From NCBI GenBank assembly GCA_963803025.1, contig CAWDKZ010000001.1, positions 56,216 to 120,215 of the forward strand: a DNA stretch of 64,000 nucleotides, given 5' to 3'. Source of the stretch: Bog-793 sp963803025. Lineage in GTDB: Bacteria; Actinomycetota; Acidimicrobiia; Acidimicrobiales; Bog-793. Both the position numbers and the translations under genes were made by a program. The notes under the pieces were generated by a model. It was not told the DNA's origin. It searched no databases and was given only the letters and a program-made list of their open reading frames with translations. Shown piece after piece: positions 23,955 through 32,590 of this stretch (positions are counted from its first letter, which is position 1; every line of letters starts with the position of its first letter).

Positions 23955-24692
23955 ATGGATATGGGTGACGAGACGTTCCCGCGCGACGAGCTGCCCGGCA
24001 CGGCGTACGTCGCATCGATGATCGACCACTCGCTGCTGCAGCCCCAGCTCACCGCCGAGGACGTGACCGGCGGCCTCGCCATCGCGCGTGCCTGCAAGGT
24101 CGCGTCGGCCTGCGTGCGCCCGAGCGACGTCGAATGTGCCGTCGCCGAGCTCGCGGGCTCGGGCGTCATGGTCTCCACGGTGATCGGCTTCCCCCACGGT
24201 TCGTGCACCACCCGGACGAAGGTCGGCGAGGTCGCCGAGGCCCTGTCCCTCGGCGCCGACGAGTTCGACATGGTGCTGCACATCGGTGCCCTGCGGGGCC
24301 ACGACGCCCCGTACGTGGGGAGGGACATCCGCGCCGTCGTCGACGCCGCCTCCGGCCGGACCGTGAAGGTGATCCTCGAGAACGCCTACCTCACGACCGA
24401 GGAGAAGGTCCTCGGCTGCCACCTCGCGGAGGAGGCCGGGGCCCGGTTCGTGAAAACAAGCACCGGTTACGCCCCGAGCGGCGCGACGCTCGGGGACATC
24501 GTGCTCATGCGGGCGAACGTCTCGCCGCACGTCGGGGTGAAGGCTGCCGGGGGCGTGCGCACCCTCGACACGCTCCTGGCGATGGCGAGGGCCGGCGCAA
24601 CCCGTTTCGGTGCCAGCGCGACCGTCGCCATCCTCGAGGAACTGCGCCAGCGCCGGGCCGAGGTCGGCGCCGCGGCCGACACCGAACGCTAG
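23955..24692 (+). CDS. deoC: Deoxyribose-phosphate aldolase
   Basis: Cleaves 2-deoxyribose-5-phosphate to glyceraldehyde-3-phosphate and acetaldehyde in nucleoside degradation. A 245-residue class I aldolase. The Schiff-base Lys lies in FVKTSTGY, the second Lys in VKAAGGVRT, and IDHSLLQP opens the barrel as in the family. It starts at ATG 23955; a second ATG two codons on is possible. It stands alone, 80 bp after the UbiB-like gene on the same strand. Confidence 0.9.
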   Translation: MDMGDETFPRDELPGTAYVASMIDHSLLQPQLTAEDVTGGLAIARACKVASACVRPSDVECAVAELAGSGVMVSTVIGFPHGSCTTRTKVGEVAEALSLGADEFDMVLHIGALRGHDAPYVGRDIRAVVDAASGRTVKVILENAYLTTEEKVLGCHLAEEAGARFVKTSTGYAPSGATLGDIVLMRANVSPHVGVKAAGGVRTLDTLLAMARAGATRFGASATVAILEELRQRRAEVGAAADTER

Positions 24693-24814
24693 GGCCGAAC
24701 CGCGCGCCGCCGCGACCGATCGCGGGCGACCCCGGGCGACACTCGAGTGGACCCCGGTGGCTCCTGGCCTGCCGAGCCGACGGTCGGCGCGCCGGCCCGC
24801 TTACCCGGCGAGCG

Positions 24815-26206
24815 TCACGGCCGCTGGCGCGGGCGGCGGGACGTCGAGCCCGAGAGCCGAGGAGACGGTCTGTTGCGGCCCGCCGGAAGCGGACGGGGCG
24901 GTGGGATGGCGCCGAGGCCCCAGTCGGTCACCCGGAAGGTCTTCTCGCTGACGACAAAGGAGAGGTACGAGCCGGTGGGCAGCACAGCCCCCGAAGGCGG
25001 CGCAGCCTCGTACCCCGTGAACGAACCGCGCATCACGACGAGGTACACCCGCTCCCCCGCCGGGACGGTGGGGGTCAGGTCACCGGGGGTGGCGATCGCC
25101 AGCGCCACGGCGTGCGTCGTCGCGACGGCGACAACGCTCCTCGGACGAGCATCGCCGTTGTCGGCCGCCATGTCCAGGGCGATCTTCGTCAGACTCGCGA
25201 ACGCCGAGGCAGAGATCCCCGAACCATGGGCGGGCACCGCGGCCGGCCGCGGATCGCAGCCGGTCCTCGCGGCGCGGGTCCCGTACGCCTCGCGCGCCGG
25301 CAGAACCGCGACGACGGCGCGCAACAGCAGGCAGTGCGCGTCGTAGAGGTCCGGCAGGACACGACCGTGTGCGGTCACGAGCACGTCTCCGGCACATGCC
25401 CAACCGTCGGCGTCGAACGAAGGCGGTGCGCCCCGCGCCGGACGGACGACGATCCGGAAAAGAAGCGACTTCTCCAGGCACCAGCCCCGCGGCCCGAGAG
25501 GCAGGCCGTTCAGGGCGCTGAGGAGTGACCTCGCCCGGGCGCCGCTCACCGTGAAGGTCACGGGACCACTCGACCCTCCTTCGGCGGAGGACCCGGAGTA
25601 CCCGGTCACCTGGACGACGCCCGTCGCGGGAGCTCGCTCCGCGACGGGTCGGCTTGGCTCCCAGACGACCTGCGCATCGACCCGAAACTCGACGACGTCC
25701 CGACCGACGGCCGCGACGACGTAGGCCAGCTCCGCCAGGTACTCGTGCGGGCCGGACGCCGGCAGCGCATACGCCAGTTCGGGCGCGACGTCCGGCGCGG
25801 CACCGACGCTTCCCTCGGCCACCTGCGTCGCCCCCCGGGGAAGATGCGCCTCGAGGTAGTCCGCGACCGCTCCTGCTGGCCCGTCGACGAGGTAGAAGCG
25901 GTGGACGTCGACGAGCCCGCCGATGCCGATCATTTGGAACGGCTCGTCGAGCAGTTCGGAGCGCACCACCTTCGTCGAGCGGGCACCTGGCGGGACGATC
26001 GCCTCGCCGAGCACGCGGCAGGCGAACGACTCGGCCGAGGTGACCCGCGGCGCGCCAGATGCGGCGGAAACGGGGGCGACACCGGCTCCGATCGACAACA
26101 ACACAGCGCCGAGGAGTGCCAGGACGGCGACGACGTCGGCCGTCCCGGCCTCCCCGCGGATGGCGGCTCCCGGTGTTGCTTGCGGGGTGGGCCTCACGAT
26201 CCCCAT
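24815..26206 (-). CDS. Membrane-anchored or secreted hypothetical protein
   Basis: A 463-residue protein with one N-terminal hydrophobic helix (about 22-48, VVAVLALLGAVLLSIGAG) that may be a signal anchor, then a large extracytoplasmic region with paired Cys and no recognised catalytic motif. The C-terminal 40 residues are Pro/Arg-rich. It lies downstream of the DUF4349 gene and the sigma factor on the same strand (gap 170 bp), so it may belong to the same envelope-stress group; this is inference. Confidence 0.6.
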   Translation of the reverse strand: MGIVRPTPQATPGAAIRGEAGTADVVAVLALLGAVLLSIGAGVAPVSAASGAPRVTSAESFACRVLGEAIVPPGARSTKVVRSELLDEPFQMIGIGGLVDVHRFYLVDGPAGAVADYLEAHLPRGATQVAEGSVGAAPDVAPELAYALPASGPHEYLAELAYVVAAVGRDVVEFRVDAQVVWEPSRPVAERAPATGVVQVTGYSGSSAEGGSSGPVTFTVSGARARSLLSALNGLPLGPRGWCLEKSLLFRIVVRPARGAPPSFDADGWACAGDVLVTAHGRVLPDLYDAHCLLLRAVVAVLPAREAYGTRAARTGCDPRPAAVPAHGSGISASAFASLTKIALDMAADNGDARPRSVVAVATTHAVALAIATPGDLTPTVPAGERVYLVVMRGSFTGYEAAPPSGAVLPTGSYLSFVVSEKTFRVTDWGLGAIPPPRPLPAGRNRPSPRLSGSTSRRPRQRP

Positions 26207-26373
26207 CGGCCCGCCTCATCGAGAATCGCAGGGACCAAGTCGACGCCGTGACCAGGCGGCGTCAGCCGGGGCGGCCGCGGCGTCGCACCCGATCCGCCGG
26301 GCGGCCCTCCTCCCTCCGCACGGGGAGCCGGCGCCGGCCGGAGCGGGCGCACCCGCCGAGTAGCGTCGGGCAT

Positions 26374-27432
26374 CTAGGCGATCCGCCGACGAATCCTGGG
26401 CCAGACACCGCGCCAGAGACCGAAGACGATGAGGGCCGCGACGACGAAGGACAGCACACCGAACAGCAGATCGCCGAGATGGGCGATGAGCGCCTTGACG
26501 CCGTTCACGAAGCCGGAGATCGCCTCGTGCCAGGCGTGGCCGAAGCCGTTCGGCGAGCTTGACACGTGCGGTCGCGACACGACGAGGTCGACCGTGAGCG
26601 ACGAGTAGTCCACCTGTGCCGCGATCGTGCGCTGCTCGCCCTGGATCTGTTCGATCTGGCTCTGCACGTACTCGATCTGGTTCTCGACCGCGAGCAGGTC
26701 CGAGACCCTCCCGGCGCGGCTGAGCAGCACTTCGAGCTGGTTGCGCTCGTCGACGAGTGCCGTCAGGCGGGCACCGAGATCGACGACCTGGGCGGTCACG
26801 TCCGTGTCCGAGGTCGACAGGCTCTTCACCTTGGCGATCCCCTCTGCCCTGGCGATGAGCGCGGAGAACGACCCCGCCGGCACCGACACGACGATGGCCC
26901 CACCCGGGTGGGGTCCGGTCTCGGCGACGTCGGCGGCCGACACGTAACCTCCGAACGCCGCCGCGAGCGCCTCGAGGCGCGCGACGTCGCGCCGGAGCGC
27001 GGCCCGGGTGATCTCGAGCCGGAGCGTTCCTTTGGCGATGATGTCGCGCCCGATCGCGGCCTTCGTCGCGGTGCCGTTCATCGCCGATTTCGCCGGGGAC
27101 GACACCGACTTCCGCACGGCGGCGAGGGGTGCGGGCGCCGTCGCCGAGGCCTGAACGTTGCTGACCGTCCCGCTCCCGGCGGTCGTGGCAGGCGGGAGCT
27201 GCTCGAGTGTCCCCCCGGACGAAGTGAGAAGGACGACGGTGAGCGCGACGACGGCGGCGACGCTCGTGCCGGCGAGGGCGAGCTCGCGGAAACGGAACCG
27301 GCCCCGCACGACGGGCGCGTCGGGAGCCGGCGGGGCCGCAGCGGCGCAAATCGCGGCCGGACCCTCGGCCGGGACGGCGAAGCCGCCCCCCGCCTCGTGC
27401 AACAGCGCCTCGAGTTCGTCGTCGGTGATCAT
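26374..27432 (-). CDS. DUF4349 membrane protein, likely anti-sigma partner
   Basis: A 352-residue protein from ATG 27432, overlapping the stop of the sigma-factor gene (ATGA). An N-terminal cytosolic segment (DDELEALLHEAGG) is followed by a helix near 48-68 (ALAGTSVAAVVALTVVLL), an extracytoplasmic DUF4349 region with a long coiled coil (VVDLGARLTALVDERNQLEVLL... QIEYVQSQIEQIQGEQ) and a C-terminal membrane helix (LLFGVLSFVVAALIVFGLW). The layout and direct coupling to the ECF sigma gene suggest a sensor or anti-sigma function. A longer frame up to 27939 is a shadow of the sigma gene. Confidence 0.75.
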   Translation of the reverse strand: MITDDELEALLHEAGGGFAVPAEGPAAICAAAAPPAPDAPVVRGRFRFRELALAGTSVAAVVALTVVLLTSSGGTLEQLPPATTAGSGTVSNVQASATAPAPLAAVRKSVSSPAKSAMNGTATKAAIGRDIIAKGTLRLEITRAALRRDVARLEALAAAFGGYVSAADVAETGPHPGGAIVVSVPAGSFSALIARAEGIAKVKSLSTSDTDVTAQVVDLGARLTALVDERNQLEVLLSRAGRVSDLLAVENQIEYVQSQIEQIQGEQRTIAAQVDYSSLTVDLVVSRPHVSSSPNGFGHAWHEAISGFVNGVKALIAHLGDLLFGVLSFVVAALIVFGLWRGVWPRIRRRIA

Positions 27433-27977
27433 TGGGTTCCCTCTTTTTCCTCCGCGAACGCGTTGAGTGCCGCGTCGGCGCTCAGCAGTCGGCGGGCCTC
27501 GTGCAGACGTGACTTCACCGTCCCCGGGCGGCGGTGGATCGCGACGGCGATCTCCTTCTCCGACAAGCCCGCGTAGTAACGCAGGACGACCGGAACCCGG
27601 AGCGCCTCGGGCAGACGCGCGAGGGCGGCACGCACAGCACCGGCGCGGTCGCCGACCACGGCGATCTCGTCCGGTCCGGGTGACGACTCGGCGAGCGTGT
27701 CGAGCGACGCCGACGGCGCGCGCCGGCCGTCGACACCCCACTCTTTGCGGGCCCAGGAGTAACAGGTGTTGACGACGACGCGGTAGAGCCACGGGCGCGC
27801 GGCGTCGCCTTCGGGCATCGCGTCCCGGAAGCGCCACATCCGCAGGAACGCCTCCTGCACGGCCTCTTCGGCCCCCGTTGTGTCGTTCAGCACGAGACAG
27901 GCCGTGCGGTACGCCGGCGCGTACCACGACTCCATCCACCGCTCGAGCTCTGCCGTGTCCGGCGTGCCGCGCTTCAC
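27429..27977 (-). CDS. ECF-type RNA polymerase sigma factor
   Basis: A 182-residue sigma factor with region 2 (YRTACLVLNDTTGAEEAVQEAF, then WRFRDAMPEGDAARPWLYRVVVN) and region 4 (LPEALRVPVVLRYYAGLSEKEIAVAIHRRPGTVKSRLHEA). No regions 1 or 3 are present. Expected to direct stress or envelope transcription under control of the coupled membrane protein. ATG start at 27977; an autoregulated promoter probably lies in 27978-28146, but I could not identify it. Confidence 0.9.
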   Translation of the reverse strand: MKRGTPDTAELERWMESWYAPAYRTACLVLNDTTGAEEAVQEAFLRMWRFRDAMPEGDAARPWLYRVVVNTCYSWARKEWGVDGRRAPSASLDTLAESSPGPDEIAVVGDRAGAVRAALARLPEALRVPVVLRYYAGLSEKEIAVAIHRRPGTVKSRLHEARRLLSADAALNAFAEEKEGTQ

Positions 27978-28146
27978 GGCGTGTGCCTCGGTCGAGATCT
28001 CACGGTCCTAAGACTCCCCTAAGCGGCGTTCGGTTCGATCCCGGCCTTGAGCTGGGCGCGGACCCGGTCGACGCGACGCTAGGCGGATGGTCCGCGCGTT
28101 GCGCGCCGCCCCCGTGGAAGGATCGCGCGCCGAGGGAAGGGGGCCC

Positions 28147-28653
28147 ATGGGCATCTACGAACACGTCCCGCATCCGCACACCCTCGAGCGCCTCGAACAC
28201 CGCGACAAGCCGCCGGTGACGAAGGACATGCTCGACACGAGCACCAAGGTCAAGCGCTTCAACGCCTGGCTCGCCGTGAAGATCACGTCGGGCGTCGGGA
28301 CGATGGCTTGCGCCTACGTCTTCGCCCTGATCGCGCTGGTGAGCCTGCCGGCGATCCTCATCGAGGCCGGCGCGCTGCACAAGAGCGACGTGCCGGGCTT
28401 CTTCACCAAGTCCGGGCTCATCTTGATCGTCGCCTGGATCGCGCAGACGTTCCTCCAGCTCGTCTTGCTCTCGATCATCATCGTCGGGCAGAACATCGCG
28501 GCGACGGCGAGCGACAAGCGAGCCGAGGACACCTACAAGGACGCCGAGTCGATCCTGTCCGAGGCTCTCGAGATCCAAAAGCACCTGCAGGCCCAGGACG
28601 ACCAGCTGATCGTCGCGCTGAAAGACGCCCTCGCCAAGAACGCCGCGACCTGA
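28147..28653 (+). CDS. Two-helix membrane protein, DUF1003-like
   Basis: A 168-residue protein from ATG 28147 (after gggaaggggg). Two transmembrane helices (about 56-77, ACAYVFALIALVSLPAILI, and 92-115, LILIVAWIAQTFLQLVLLSI) are followed by VGQNIAATASDKRAEDTYKD and a helical tail. The QN--A--DKR pattern after the second helix is typical of the DUF1003 family. Function unknown. Confidence 0.65.
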   Translation: MGIYEHVPHPHTLERLEHRDKPPVTKDMLDTSTKVKRFNAWLAVKITSGVGTMACAYVFALIALVSLPAILIEAGALHKSDVPGFFTKSGLILIVAWIAQTFLQLVLLSIIIVGQNIAATASDKRAEDTYKDAESILSEALEIQKHLQAQDDQLIVALKDALAKNAAT

Positions 28654-28887
28654 CAAGGCACGTTCCGCCGTGACCGGGCGGCCGGAAAGGCCGGGCCCGG
28701 ACCGGGGCCTTGGCGTGGCCTCCTGGCCCTGCGCTACCTTCGTCCTGTGGCTCTGGTCGCTTCTGCGTTGGCATGACAACCGCCCACCTGCTCGCGACGA
28801 GTTCGCTGTGACGCCACCACGGACGGCGGTTCGCACCGGCCGCCCGGGTCCCCGGAGCCGGCGCGGAGCCGATCTGGACCCGGTGCG

Positions 28888-29778
28888 TTGAGCCTCGAAT
28901 TCATCGGACTCCGTCGCCGCTACGGCGAAGTGCTCGCGCTCGACGACCTCTCGTTCACCGTCCCGAGCGGCCAGGTCTTCGGCTTCCTCGGGCCGAACGG
29001 CGCCGGCAAGACGACGGCGATGCGGGCCGTGTTCGGACTCGTCGATCTCGACGCGGGCGCGGTCCGCTGGGAGGGTGCGGCCATCGGGCTGCCCGAGCGC
29101 CGGCGGTTCGGCTACATGCCCGAGGAACGCGGCCTGTACCCGGGAATGCAGATCCAGCGCCAGCTCGAGTACATCTGCGAGCTCCACGGTAGGTCCGTTA
29201 ACGACGCGCGCCGCGCGACGACGCACTGGCTCGAGCGCCTCGGCATCCCCGAGCGCGCCCCCGACAAGCTGGAGTCGTTGTCGCTCGGCAACCAACAGCG
29301 CGTCCAGCTCGCCGCGGCGCTCATCCACGCGCCCGAGCTGCTCGTCCTCGACGAGCCCTTCGCCGGCCTCGACCCGGTCGGCATCGACGAGGTGACGGCG
29401 ATCCTCGCGGAACAGGCCCGGGAGGGCCGCGGTGTCCTCTTCTCGAGTCACCAGCTCGACCTCGTCGAGGACATCTGCGAATCGGTCGTCATCATCGACA
29501 AGGGCCGTCTCGTCGTGGCAGGCAATCTCGACGAGCTCGAACGCATGGGCTCCCGCCGGCTCGTCGTCAAGGTCGCAGGCGACCGGGACGGTGCCTGGGC
29601 GCGCGGGATCCCCGGCGTGACGATCTCGCGGACCGAGGCCGGCGAGTCACGCCTCGTCCTCGACGACGGGGTCGACAGCCAGGCGCTGCTCGCGACGGCG
29701 ATGGCGGCGGGTCCGGTCCTGCGGTTCGACTTCGAGCGGCGACGCCTCAGCGAGGTCTTCCGGGAGGCCGTCCGGTGA
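28888..29778 (+). CDS. ABC transporter ATP-binding protein (ABC-2 type)
   Basis: A 296-residue ATPase: Walker A GPNGAGKTT near 36-44, Q-loop region (RRFGYMPEERGLYP), signature LSLGNQQRVQLAAAL and Walker B LLVLDEPFAGLD. The C-terminal domain resembles NatA-type sodium or drug exporters. TTG start at 28888; no ATG or GTG lies in a suitable place. It overlaps the permease gene (GTGA). Confidence 0.88.
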   Translation: MSLEFIGLRRRYGEVLALDDLSFTVPSGQVFGFLGPNGAGKTTAMRAVFGLVDLDAGAVRWEGAAIGLPERRRFGYMPEERGLYPGMQIQRQLEYICELHGRSVNDARRATTHWLERLGIPERAPDKLESLSLGNQQRVQLAAALIHAPELLVLDEPFAGLDPVGIDEVTAILAEQAREGRGVLFSSHQLDLVEDICESVVIIDKGRLVVAGNLDELERMGSRRLVVKVAGDRDGAWARGIPGVTISRTEAGESRLVLDDGVDSQALLATAMAAGPVLRFDFERRRLSEVFREAVR

Positions 29779-31100
29779 CCGCCGGTCTGATCGCGCTCGC
29801 CGCGGTGCTCCTGGGGATCCGCATCTGGCGGCACCGCTACGCCCACAGGACGGTCGGCGCGCAATCAGAGGGCCCAGAACGCCCCGCACGGGAGGGGCGC
29901 GTGCGCGGCGACATCGAGCTCATCGCCCGACGCGAGGTGCACGAGCGCGTTTCGACGCGGGTCTTCCGCATCGGGACGATCATCGTGCTGCTCGGCGTCG
30001 CCGCGGCGGTCGTCGTCCCGGTCATCCGCAAGGGCCAGATGCCGATCGGGCATGTCGCCGTCGTCGGCCGCACCTCGGTCCTCGTGCGCGCGACGCTGCA
30101 CGCCGCCGGGGAGGAGCTGGCGGTCCCGGTGCGGATCACCGATTACCGCTCGCTCGCGGCGGCTGATCGGGCGCTCGAGGCGGGACGGATCGACCTCGTC
30201 GTGGTCGACAGCAGCTTCCTCGTCGTGAAGCAGGGCTTCACGGCGACGGACACCTCGTCGCTCGCCCTCTACACGGAGTCCGTCTCCCGCTCCCTCGGCG
30301 TGGAGCTCGCGCTGGAGAAAGCGGGGATCCCCGCCTCGCACATCGGCGCCCTCCTGAGCCCCGCACCGCTCGCGATCACGAGCCTCAAATCGGCCCGTCA
30401 CACGAGCGCCAACCTCCTCACGGCGCTCTACGCCCTCATCCTCACCTACGTGCTCCTCACCCAGTACGGGACGTGGTTGCTGATGGGGGTCGTCGAGGAG
30501 AAGTCGAACCGGGTCGTCGAGGTGCTCTTGTCGGCCGTCTCGCCGCTACGCCTGCTCGTCGGCAAGGTTATCGGCATCGGCCTCGTCGCGCTGGCGCAGG
30601 CGGCGACCATCGTCGCCGTCGCCCTCGCACTCGCCGCGGCCGTCGGCTCGAACCTCGTGAAGGGCACCGCGCCGGTGCCCGTCGTCGTCGGGCTCGTCTG
30701 GTTGGTCCTCGGCTACGCCTTCTACTGCTGGCTCTACGCCGGCATCGGCTCGCTCGTCGAGCGCCAGGAGCAGGTGCAGAGCGTCGCTTTCCCCGTCCAG
30801 CTGCCGTTGCTGTTCGGCTACATCATCTCGTTCACGGCGCTCGGGGCGTCGAGCCCGTCGCTCCTCAACCAGGTGCTCGCCTACCTGCCGCCGACGGCGC
30901 CGTTCGTCATGCCGGTGCTGTTCGCGCTCGGCCAGGTGGCATGGTGGCAGGTCGTCGTCTCCGGCCTCGTCACCGCCGCGTCGACGGTCGCTATGGCTCG
31001 TCTCGCCGGCACGATCTACGGGCGGGCGATCCTGCGCACCGGACGCCGCGTCAAGCTGAAGGAGGTGCTCCGCCGGCAGGCGCGGCCGCTCGCGGCCTGA
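29775..31100 (+). CDS. ABC-2 type transporter permease (NatB-like)
   Basis: A 441-residue membrane protein. One helix near residues 60-82, a large extracytoplasmic domain (about 85-210), then five or six helices (for example ALYALILTYVLL, VIGIGLVALAQAATIVAV, AFPVQLPLLFGYIISF). This is the NatB/DUF3526-like layout. The motif EEKSNRVVEVLLSAVSPLRLL after the second helix is typical of ABC-2 permeases. It forms an export pump with the coupled ATPase; substrate unknown. The first hydrophobic codons (AGLIALAAVLLGIRIW) may be an extra N-terminal helix. Confidence 0.85.
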   Translation: MTAGLIALAAVLLGIRIWRHRYAHRTVGAQSEGPERPAREGRVRGDIELIARREVHERVSTRVFRIGTIIVLLGVAAAVVVPVIRKGQMPIGHVAVVGRTSVLVRATLHAAGEELAVPVRITDYRSLAAADRALEAGRIDLVVVDSSFLVVKQGFTATDTSSLALYTESVSRSLGVELALEKAGIPASHIGALLSPAPLAITSLKSARHTSANLLTALYALILTYVLLTQYGTWLLMGVVEEKSNRVVEVLLSAVSPLRLLVGKVIGIGLVALAQAATIVAVALALAAAVGSNLVKGTAPVPVVVGLVWLVLGYAFYCWLYAGIGSLVERQEQVQSVAFPVQLPLLFGYIISFTALGASSPSLLNQVLAYLPPTAPFVMPVLFALGQVAWWQVVVSGLVTAASTVAMARLAGTIYGRAILRTGRRVKLKEVLRRQARPLAA

Positions 31101-31170
31101 TCGCCCGGGGCACGCCGTCGAGCGGCACGGCGCGGGCGGGCTCCCGGGCCGCGGTCGACGCCCCGCCTCA

Positions 31171-31203
31171 GGTCGTGGCCCGACGGGCCGCGGGCCTGAC
31201 GCC
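31171..31203. terminator. Bidirectional hairpin between convergent genes
   Basis: GGCCCG and CGGGCC, extended by AGG/CCT bases, form a hairpin between the ends of the ABC permease (plus) and the aminotransferase (minus). Intrinsic termination in both directions is plausible; there is no T-run. Confidence 0.4.
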
Positions 31204-32570
31204 TAGGCGCCCTGGAGCGCGTCGCCGAGGGCGTCCTCGAGCACGTCGAGACCTTCGTGCAGGAGCGCGTCGGAGATGACGAACGGCGGCAGCAACCGGA
31301 TGACGTTGCCGAAGGTGCCGCACGACAGGACGACGACCCCGGCGGCGTGGCACGCCGCGAGGATCTTCCGCGTCGCCTCGGCGTCGGGCTCGGTCGATCC
31401 CGGCCGGACGAGCTCGAGCGCGAACATCGCGCCCCGCCCGCGCACGTCGCCGATCCCCGCGTGGCGGGCGCGCATCGCCGCGAGCCGGTCACCGAGCACG
31501 TCGCCGATGTGGCGCGCCGCAGCGGGCAGGTCGTGGGCGCGCATCGTCTCGACCGCGGCGAGCGCCGCCACACACGCCACGGGGTTGCCCCCGTAGGTGC
31601 CGCCGAGCCCGCCGGCGTGCACCGACCCCATCACCTCGGCCCGCCCGGTCACCGCGGCGAGCGGCATGCCGGCCGCGATCCCCTTGGCCGAGGCGACGAG
31701 GTCGGGCACGACGCCCTCGTGCTCGCAGGCGAACCAGTCCCCGGTGCGGCCGAAGCCGGACTGGACCTCGTCGGCGACGAACACGACACCGTTGTCCCGG
31801 CACCACTCGGCGAGCGCCGGCAGGAAGCCGGCGGCCGGCACGATGAAGCCCCCCTCGCCCTGGATCGGCTCGACGACGACGCAGGCGACGTGCGCCGAGC
31901 CGACCTGCACCTCGATCTGGCCGATCGCCCGCCGGGCCGCCTCGACCCCGGTCATGCCCGCCGGGTCCCGGAACGGGTACGAGACGGGCACGCGGTAGAC
32001 CTCGGGCGCGAACGGGCCGAAGCCCGACTTGTACGGCATCGCCTTGGCGGTCATCGCCATCGTCAGATTCGTCCGGCCGTGGTAGGCGTGGTCGAAGACG
32101 ACGACGGCCGACCGCTTCGTCGCGTGGCGCGCGATCTTGACGGCGTTCTCGATCGCCTCGGCCCCGGAGTTGAACAGCGCCGACGTCTTGGCGTGGCCGC
32201 CGGGGGTGAGCTCATTCAGCGCCTCGCAGACCGCGACGTACGGCTCATAGGGGGCGACCATGAAACAGGTGTGGCTGAACCGGGCGACCTGGGCACGCAC
32301 CGCCTCGACGACCTCGGGCGCGGCGTGGCCGACGCCGGTGACGGCGATCCCCGAGCCGAGGTCGATGAAGCGGTTGCCGTCGACGTCCTCGACGACGGCG
32401 CCGCGGCCCGCCGCGATGTAGGCGGGGAACGAGGACGGCACGCCCGGCGCCACGGCGCGCTGCCGCCGGGCGTGGAGCTCCCGCGAGCGAGGCCCGGGGA
32501 TCTCGGTCACGATCTCGCGCCGTTGCGGCACGCCGTCTCGCGAGCGATCCCCGTCGTTTCCCACCGTCAT
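31203..32570 (-). CDS. gabT: 4-aminobutyrate aminotransferase
   Basis: Class III PLP aminotransferase, 455 residues from ATG 32570. Motifs are HTCFMV near the substrate pocket, FNSGAEAIENAVKIAR, HAYHGRT, VVEPIQGEGGF, ADEVQSGFGRTG and the PLP Lys in ASAKGIAAGMPL. It lies 20 bp behind the aldehyde dehydrogenase on the same strand, forming a putrescine/GABA degradation operon in which GABA is converted to succinate semialdehyde. A longer frame up to 32792 is inside the neighbour. Confidence 0.85.
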   Translation of the reverse strand: MTVGNDGDRSRDGVPQRREIVTEIPGPRSRELHARRQRAVAPGVPSSFPAYIAAGRGAVVEDVDGNRFIDLGSGIAVTGVGHAAPEVVEAVRAQVARFSHTCFMVAPYEPYVAVCEALNELTPGGHAKTSALFNSGAEAIENAVKIARHATKRSAVVVFDHAYHGRTNLTMAMTAKAMPYKSGFGPFAPEVYRVPVSYPFRDPAGMTGVEAARRAIGQIEVQVGSAHVACVVVEPIQGEGGFIVPAAGFLPALAEWCRDNGVVFVADEVQSGFGRTGDWFACEHEGVVPDLVASAKGIAAGMPLAAVTGRAEVMGSVHAGGLGGTYGGNPVACVAALAAVETMRAHDLPAAARHIGDVLGDRLAAMRARHAGIGDVRGRGAMFALELVRPGSTEPDAEATRKILAACHAAGVVVLSCGTFGNVIRLLPPFVISDALLHEGLDVLEDALGDALQGA

Positions 32571-32590
32571 CCCTTCCCCATCCCTCGCGT

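Noticed and set aside
26374..27939. Upstream extension of the DUF4349 protein
   Set aside because: The extension is the out-of-frame shadow of the sigma-factor gene; ATG 27432 overlaps that gene's stop.
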